Positions 15,882 to 20,232 of a DNA stretch of 20,232 bases are shown one piece after another. The stretch's first letter is position 1. Each line of letters begins with the position of its first letter. The stretch covers positions 1 to 20,232 of the forward strand of contig JAPLSP010000590.1 in the NCBI GenBank assembly GCA_026398575.1, given 5' to 3'. The translations under genes and the position numbers were made by a program. The notes below the pieces were generated by a model. That model saw nothing but the letters and a program-made list of their open reading frames with translations. It made no database searches and had not been told where the DNA came from. This DNA comes from Candidatus Sumerlaeota bacterium. Its GTDB lineage: Bacteria > Sumerlaeota > Sumerlaeia > JADFCT01.

Positions 15882-16361
15882 ATGACTGACAAACACAAAG
15901 AAACTGTGTATTTGGATACTACCATTCTCAGCTATCTCTTTGATGAGAGAGAATCGGTAAAAACTCTTCACAAGATCACGGAGAAGTGGTGGAAAGAGGA
16001 GAGCCAGCGATATGGGATCTACACATCTCGCGATACATTTGCAGAGCTCAGAAACGGGGAGTATCCAAGAAAGAAAGAGGTGATAGATTTTGCCGGTACG
16101 ATTGCCGAATGTGCGCATGTTCCCATCATTGACGACATTGTGGCGCAATATATCCAGGACACTCTCATGCCGAATGATGCCCACGGTGACGCATATCATC
16201 TGGCCTATGCTTCTTACTATAATATTGATTATTTGTTAACGTGGAACTGTGAGCATCTCGCAAACGCAAATAAGGCAAAACACATCGAAGTAATTAACCA
16301 CCGTCTTGGATTAGCTACTCCAACTATTGTGACACCCATGCAACTATTCCTTGAAAGGTAA
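15882..16361 (+). CDS. PIN-domain ribonuclease (VapC-like toxin)
   Basis: A 159-residue PIN-domain protein. The acidic residues of the metal site are visible: D12 in YLDTTILSYLF, E55 in TFAELRNGE, and D99 and D103 in NDAHGDAYHLAYA. The sequence IDYLLTWNCEHLANA and the ending with TPTIVTPMQLF are typical of a PIN subgroup with a conserved DYLLTWN-C-H motif. Such proteins are usually toxins of type II toxin-antitoxin pairs that cleave RNA. The ATG at 15882 starts just before the first PIN strand; an in-frame ATG at 15774 adds 36 unconserved residues. The RBS is weak. A 58-codon gene follows 6 bases after the stop and is probably the antitoxin. Composition is AT-rich relative to asnB. Confidence 0.87.
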   Translation: MTDKHKETVYLDTTILSYLFDERESVKTLHKITEKWWKEESQRYGIYTSRDTFAELRNGEYPRKKEVIDFAGTIAECAHVPIIDDIVAQYIQDTLMPNDAHGDAYHLAYASYYNIDYLLTWNCEHLANANKAKHIEVINHRLGLATPTIVTPMQLFLER

Positions 16362-16367
16362 GCCGCC

Positions 16368-16544
16368 ATGTACACTGATATAATTGTGGAAGAGAAACAC
16401 CGGGCTCAAAGAAGGCTTTGGCAAAAAGCCCAGGACACCTCCAGGACCTATGCACAAGTAGTCAAAGAGGAATGCGAAAAACTGTATAAGGAAACAGGCA
16501 TTAAGCCTCGCATATCAAGACGCAAGGGAGGCTTTCTGCGATAA
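16368..16544 (+). CDS. small charged protein, probable antitoxin partner of the PIN protein
   Basis: A 58-residue protein beginning MYTDIIVEEKHRAQRRLWQK, 6 bases after the PIN gene stop. Its opening resembles the D-x-IVEEV-R-x-R pattern of short proteins found next to PIN genes of this subgroup, and the rest is helical and highly charged (about 20-42), ending in a basic tail. It probably binds and restrains the toxin. The toxin-first order is the reverse of the usual vapBC. No DNA-binding fold such as AbrB or RHH is evident. Identification rests on position, size and the partial pattern. Confidence 0.6.
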   Translation: MYTDIIVEEKHRAQRRLWQKAQDTSRTYAQVVKEECEKLYKETGIKPRISRRKGGFLR

Positions 16545-16546
16545 AG

Positions 16547-16633
16547 ATGGACGCAGAAGATATTTCCCAAGCAGTCGAATATGCCATCCGGAGCTCCGGC
16601 TACCCGCACATGCCGGATGCCACGGTATCATAG
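16547..16633 (+). CDS. very small ORF after the antitoxin-like gene
   Basis: An ATG 2 bases after the preceding stop opens 28 codons beginning MDAEDISQAVEYAIRSSGYP. The close spacing suggests coupling, and the peptide starts with an acidic amphipathic stretch. It may be a genuine mini-protein, a decayed gene remnant or chance. It matches nothing I recognise. Confidence 0.25.
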   Translation: MDAEDISQAVEYAIRSSGYPHMPDATVS

Positions 16634-16667
16634 GAAGTGACATACCGGCTTTGGAATACTGACTCAC

Positions 16668-17126
16668 ATGCATACCAGCGAATTAACACAGAGAAATCAA
16701 GTGCACAGGAACCTTGTGTCATGGGGATATGCTGCTTTGGGCGTGTTCTTTGCGCCCATCGCCGCATGTGTTATTTGGTTGATGACATTGGAGGACCCTC
16801 AGGAAAGTTTCGGCACAAACCTATTGGATTCATTAGTATTTTATCTGCCTGTAGCCATGGCGGCTTCAATGATTTTGAATCTATGGGTGCTGTTTGTTCC
16901 ACCCAAAGGCTTTTTCTTTTATTTGCTGAGAGGGCAAATTATTCCATTAATATTTTACATTTATATTACATTAAAAGACCTAAGCGCCATGCAACGTGTT
17001 TCTCTTGAAATAACATATTGTGCTCTTGTATTAATTATCGCCATCAATATTTGTGTTACCTTGCATTATCTATATACAAGACATCGAAACTCTCATGACG
17101 CAGCTCACAAACCAGAAGTAGCATAA
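16668..17126 (+). CDS. four-helix integral membrane protein of unknown function
   Basis: A 152-residue protein with four clear hydrophobic segments: about 19-40 (YAALGVFFAPIAACVIWLM), 56-78 (LVFYLPVAMAASMILNLWVL), 89-102 (QIIPLIFYIYITL) and 114-136 (CALVLIIAINICVTLHYLY). The N-terminus is polar and the C-terminus basic, suggesting both lie in the cytoplasm. I do not recognise a family. The RBS is weak. It sits in the AT-rich patch after the PIN genes, so it may have arrived with them. An overlapping frame (16637-17008) lacks this hydrophobic pattern and is rejected. Confidence 0.6.
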   Translation: MHTSELTQRNQVHRNLVSWGYAALGVFFAPIAACVIWLMTLEDPQESFGTNLLDSLVFYLPVAMAASMILNLWVLFVPPKGFFFYLLRGQIIPLIFYIYITLKDLSAMQRVSLEITYCALVLIIAINICVTLHYLYTRHRNSHDAAHKPEVA

Positions 17127-17162
17127 TTGAACAAATACAAATATAACAAAGGATTGCACTTT

Positions 17163-18593
17163 ATGAAATTCCAAAAGCGAATCTACTTATTGCTTCCGCT
17201 TCTTGCGGCGATCTGGATTGGGTGCGTCTCGTCGCAGCAAAACATCCCCAGCCGCCCCGAGCAGCTCACTTTTCAGGAGATCAAATTCAATCCTCCGAAG
17301 CCCGAGCGATTTGAGGGGCCGAACGGGATGATGGTGTATCTCTTGACCGACAAAGAGCTGCCGCTGGTGAGCATCACCGCATGGTTGCGTATCGGACAGA
17401 TACATGAGCCGGCGGACAAGGTTGGATTGGCGAAGATGACGGGCGAGGTCATGCGCACGGGCGGCTCGAACGCGCTGCCTTATGAAAAAATGGATGAAGA
17501 ACTGGAATTTCTGGCGGCGGAAGTTGAATCAAATATCGGCGAGGAATTCGGAAGAGTGGGCATGTCATGCCTGAAGAAAGACCTGCCGCGCGTGGGCGAA
17601 ATCTTCGCGATGGTCCTGCGCGATCCGGCCTTCGCCCCCGAGAAAGTCGAGCTGGCGCGCAATCAGATGGTCGAGACGATCCGCCGCCGTAACGACGATC
17701 CGGAAGAGGTCGCTCGCCGCGAGTTCCGCTTCCTCACGCGAGGCAAGGAGAGCCCCTGGGCGCGCGTGCCGCATATCGCCGCCCTCAAGAACGTCACGCG
17801 CGAAGACCTGATCGCCTTCTATAAGAAATTCGTCACGCCCGATCGCATCATTCTGGCGGTTTCGGGCGACGTGACGCGCGAAGAACTCACAAAACTGTTG
17901 AATGAAAGATTCGGATCATGGACGGCGAAAGGCGCGTCGCTGCCGGCCGTCGCGCCGGTCCCGCCCGATCCGCCCGCTTCCGTCAACCTTATCGAGTTGG
18001 ACAAGACGCAATCGCAGATTCGCATGGGACACCTGGGACCGCGCCGCTCAGGCAAGGATGAGCCGGTATTCGACGTCTTCAATGAGATCTTCGGCATGGG
18101 CATGACTTCGCGGCTCTTCCAGGACGTGCGCAGCGCGCGCGGATTGGCCTATGCCGTGTTCGGCTTCCTCACGCCGGGCGCCGATCGCGGCGTCTTCGCC
18201 ATGGCGGCGGGAACCAAGACCGAGCGCACCGCCGAGTGCGTGGCGGCGCTGACCGAACAGGCCAAGGCGCTTTTCACGAAACCCCCGACGCAGGAAGAAA
18301 TCGAGGAGTCCAAAGCGGCAATCATCAAGAAGGAAGTTTTCAGCTATGATTCACCCGCGAAGATCGTCAACCGCCGCGCGGAGCTGGAGCTGCTGGGCTA
18401 TCCATCCGACTTCATGGAAACCTATATTGGCCGCGTGCGCGCGGTGACGGCCGATGATTTGCAGCGCGTCATCAAAGAGAATCTTCATTCCGACCGCTTT
18501 GTCATTCTGGTTGTCGGCGCCTCTAAAAAATTTGATCGTCCGCTAAGCGAGTTCGGCGCGATTCGGACCATCGAGATGGAAAAAGCGGAGTAG
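17163..18593 (+). CDS. M16-family (insulinase-like) lipoprotein lacking the zinc motif
   Basis: A 476-residue M16B homologue. The first 21 residues form a lipoprotein-like signal (basic start, LLLPLLAAIWIG, then C21), although Trp at -3 is unusual for a lipobox. Two M16 domains follow, the second starting near 270 with LIELDKTQSQIRMGH, and it ends with the typical VTADDLQRVIKENL. At the site of the zinc motif HxxEH, the aligned segment GLAKMTGEVMRTGG has Lys, Gly and Glu instead, so this is a non-catalytic subunit type. Such proteins usually pair with an active M16 encoded next door, but none is in this window. The start at 17163 has AAAGGA (17148-17153) about 9 bases upstream; a TTG at 17127 would disrupt the signal peptide. 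Confidence 0.88.
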   Translation: MKFQKRIYLLLPLLAAIWIGCVSSQQNIPSRPEQLTFQEIKFNPPKPERFEGPNGMMVYLLTDKELPLVSITAWLRIGQIHEPADKVGLAKMTGEVMRTGGSNALPYEKMDEELEFLAAEVESNIGEEFGRVGMSCLKKDLPRVGEIFAMVLRDPAFAPEKVELARNQMVETIRRRNDDPEEVARREFRFLTRGKESPWARVPHIAALKNVTREDLIAFYKKFVTPDRIILAVSGDVTREELTKLLNERFGSWTAKGASLPAVAPVPPDPPASVNLIELDKTQSQIRMGHLGPRRSGKDEPVFDVFNEIFGMGMTSRLFQDVRSARGLAYAVFGFLTPGADRGVFAMAAGTKTERTAECVAALTEQAKALFTKPPTQEEIEESKAAIIKKEVFSYDSPAKIVNRRAELELLGYPSDFMETYIGRVRAVTADDLQRVIKENLHSDRFVILVVGASKKFDRPLSEFGAIRTIEMEKAE

Positions 18594-18628
18594 GCAGGGG
18601 GAGATGCAATGTAATGCGGTTGAAGCCA

Positions 18629-18733
18629 GCGCCAGCTTTTGGAGTAAGGTGGCTTGCCGCCTTCTTAATGGCGTATCAACAGCCCTGGCGCCAAAAAGAA
18701 GGCGGCAAGCCACCTTACTCCAAAAGCTGGCGC
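18629..18733. repeat. 38-bp perfect inverted repeat, REP/MITE-like element
   Basis: The arms 18629-18666 and 18696-18733 are perfect reverse complements of 38 bases with a 29-base loop. Inside each arm, AAGGTGGCTTGCCGCCTT is itself an imperfect palindrome, so the element has nested hairpins. It lies between two convergent genes and may also act as a bidirectional transcription barrier. No transposase or target-site duplication is evident. Confidence 0.88.
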
Positions 18734-18804
18734 CGTTCGAGTCCGCATAAATCTTCTTTTCTTCACTCCTGAATTCATGTCATCGCATATATGAATATTG
18801 GCGT

Positions 18805-20232
18805 TTATTTTTGACTGGGCTTAATACTGAGCCATTTCTGCCGGAACTGCGCGCGGGTTGCTTCGGGCAGTTTTTTATTTTCAGACGCGAGGCGATAGAC
18901 GGATGCCGCATCGGCTTTTCGATTCGTCTGCAAGTAAATCTCGCCCAGCAAACTATACATGTCCGCAGTAACGATCCGCTTCTCGATGGCATAATTCATC
19001 AGTTCAATCGCCTCTTCAACGCGGCCATTTTGGCGGCAATAAAAAGCCAGACTATAAATGTATTTCGCATCATCACGACGAAGCGTGACCGCTTGGCGAA
19101 GCAGTTCAAGCGATTCCTTGGGACGCTTTTCGGCCAGCAGGATGCCCAGGTTATAAGCGGCGGTGTCGGATTTCGGATTTCTTTTTAACGCCTCGCGGAA
19201 GGCCGCAATGGCTTCATCATTCCGCCCCTGCTCGCCAAGCAAAAGGCCGAGGTTCAGGCTGGCGGCGGCGCTGGCGGGATCCAACTTCAACGCCTGTCTC
19301 AAGCAAGCCTCCGCCCGGTCATTATCGCCCATCTGATTATAGGCCAGAGAGACATTCACCAGCGCCGGCAGGTTCTCCGGCATCAGCCGGATCGCCGTCT
19401 CAAACTCCTTCGCGGCCTGTTCCGCCTCGTTCCGGGCCATAAGAAAATTCCCCAAATTGTAATGCGAGATGGAATCGTCCGGCCGCACGCGCATCGCCGC
19501 GACAAATTCCTCCGCCGCCCGCTGCAAGGCCGGCCTGCCCGCTTCGGGAATCATGTCCAGAGGCGCGCCGGCCAGCGCCTCGGCGGCGCGAATGCGGACC
19601 AATCGGGTGTCATCGCGCGCGGCGGACGCCAAAGGCTCGATGGCCTCGACAAATAATCCGCTTCCCAGCGCTTGCGCCGCGCTCGCCCGCACCAGCGGCG
19701 AAGCGTCTTTCAGACCGCGGATGAGCGACGGCGCCTTTTCGGCGGACGGGCAATGAGCCAGCAGCCGGATCAGTGACGCGCTGAAGACTTCGTCGCGATC
19801 CCCGCGCGCCAGATACGCCAGCATTTCGGGCAGCAGGCGCCAATCGCCTCTGCGCGCGGCGTCAATCAATCCCGCCCGCTGCAGGACCGGCGCCTGATAG
19901 TCCTTTGTCTGCCACTGTCGCGCATAGCGATCCGCCCACGCGGCGTCTTTATCCGAGTGGCAAAGGTTGCAGGCGTTGGGCGATTTAAAGGCGAGAGTCG
20001 CCGCAGGTGTGGGAGGCCGCATCGAATGGTCCGTGCGGCGCATGCGGGCGAATTCGGTCTGAGGCATGTGGCACGAGACGCATAGGACACCCGGACCATC
20101 GGCCTTGTGATGCGAATGCGCGGCGACGTTTTTCACGCGGTCTTCGTGGCAGGGCAGACAGGCCTGATTGGCCTCGGATTCCTTGAAGCGATAGCGTCCG
20201 CTTGAAGTGTGGCAATGCAGGCAATCGAGCTG
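18805..20232 (-). CDS. multihaem c-type cytochrome with HEAT and TPR repeats (5' end outside)
   Basis: The frame stays open to the right edge, giving 475 residues of the C-terminal part; the start is outside the window. Four CxxCH haem motifs are present within the first 100 residues (CLHCH, CLPCH, CVSCH, CNLCH), the last in a segment NACNLCHSDKDAAWA. A HEAT-like region follows (PLVRASAAQALGSG, LVRIRAAEALAGA). Then come about six TPR units (SHYNLGNFLMARNEAEQAAKE, ASLNLGLLLGEQGRNDEAIA and similar). Such cytochrome-TPR proteins are exported and are thought to mediate electron transfer or protein assembly in the periplasm; the precise role is unknown. A GTG at 20136 is internal, because the haem motifs continue upstream of it. 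The gene converges on the M16 gene across the inverted repeat. Confidence 0.92.
   Translation of the reverse strand, partial: QLDCLHCHTSSGRYRFKESEANQACLPCHEDRVKNVAAHSHHKADGPGVLCVSCHMPQTEFARMRRTDHSMRPPTPAATLAFKSPNACNLCHSDKDAAWADRYARQWQTKDYQAPVLQRAGLIDAARRGDWRLLPEMLAYLARGDRDEVFSASLIRLLAHCPSAEKAPSLIRGLKDASPLVRASAAQALGSGLFVEAIEPLASAARDDTRLVRIRAAEALAGAPLDMIPEAGRPALQRAAEEFVAAMRVRPDDSISHYNLGNFLMARNEAEQAAKEFETAIRLMPENLPALVNVSLAYNQMGDNDRAEACLRQALKLDPASAAASLNLGLLLGEQGRNDEAIAAFREALKRNPKSDTAAYNLGILLAEKRPKESLELLRQAVTLRRDDAKYIYSLAFYCRQNGRVEEAIELMNYAIEKRIVTADMYSLLGEIYLQTNRKADAASVYRLASENKKLPEATRAQFRQKWLSIKPSQK

Overview
The window reads as chromosomal DNA of a free-living, probably anaerobic or microaerobic, Gram-negative-type bacterium from a poorly sampled lineage. 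The grounds are a class of hybrid cluster protein typical of anaerobes, a multihaem c-type cytochrome, a lipoprotein M16 peptidase homologue, a bactofilin, and repeat types (CCGTG-rich intergenic units, in-frame heptamer arrays) that I associate with uncultured PVC/FCB-like genomes. The taxon is inference; no rRNA or other decisive marker is present.

Layout. 1-723: a possible gene start leaving the left edge, then a 200-bp-period repeat region and a terminator. 724-2877 (minus): an NO/nitrosative-stress module, an Rrf2/NsrR-like Fe-S regulator followed by hcp, with a consensus-like promoter (3023-3051) overlapped by a palindromic operator. 3092-5917 (minus): a JAMM (RadC-like) metallopeptidase domain fused to a DinG/XPD-type helicase, carrying an in-frame array of twenty heptamers between helicase domains. 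6114-6621 (plus): rpmG and a Trm112-like gene ending in a strong terminator. 6832-9200: a promoter, a SprA-related HExxH protein and a secreted Gly/Tyr-rich protein. 9219-11694: a GNAT-TadA fusion, a bactofilin and a flavodoxin-fold NAD(P)H:FMN reductase-like protein.

11767-12854 (minus) is an AT-richer accessory module in which a PD-(D/E)XK nuclease overlaps a small TOPRIM protein. It is the best candidate here for an undescribed defence-like system. 13168-15760 returns to the core composition with a HAD phosphatase and a glutamine-dependent asparagine synthetase one base apart. 15882-17126 is a second AT-rich patch: a PIN-domain toxin-like gene, a 58-codon partner, a tiny ORF and a four-helix membrane protein. 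17163-18593 encodes a lipoprotein M16 homologue without the zinc motif. It converges on a partial tetrahaem-HEAT-TPR protein (18805 to the right edge), with a 38-bp perfect inverted repeat between them.

The likely co-transcribed sets are rrf2-hcp, rpmG-trm112, the SprA-like gene with the secreted protein gene, nuclease-TOPRIM, HAD-asnB, and PIN with its small partner.
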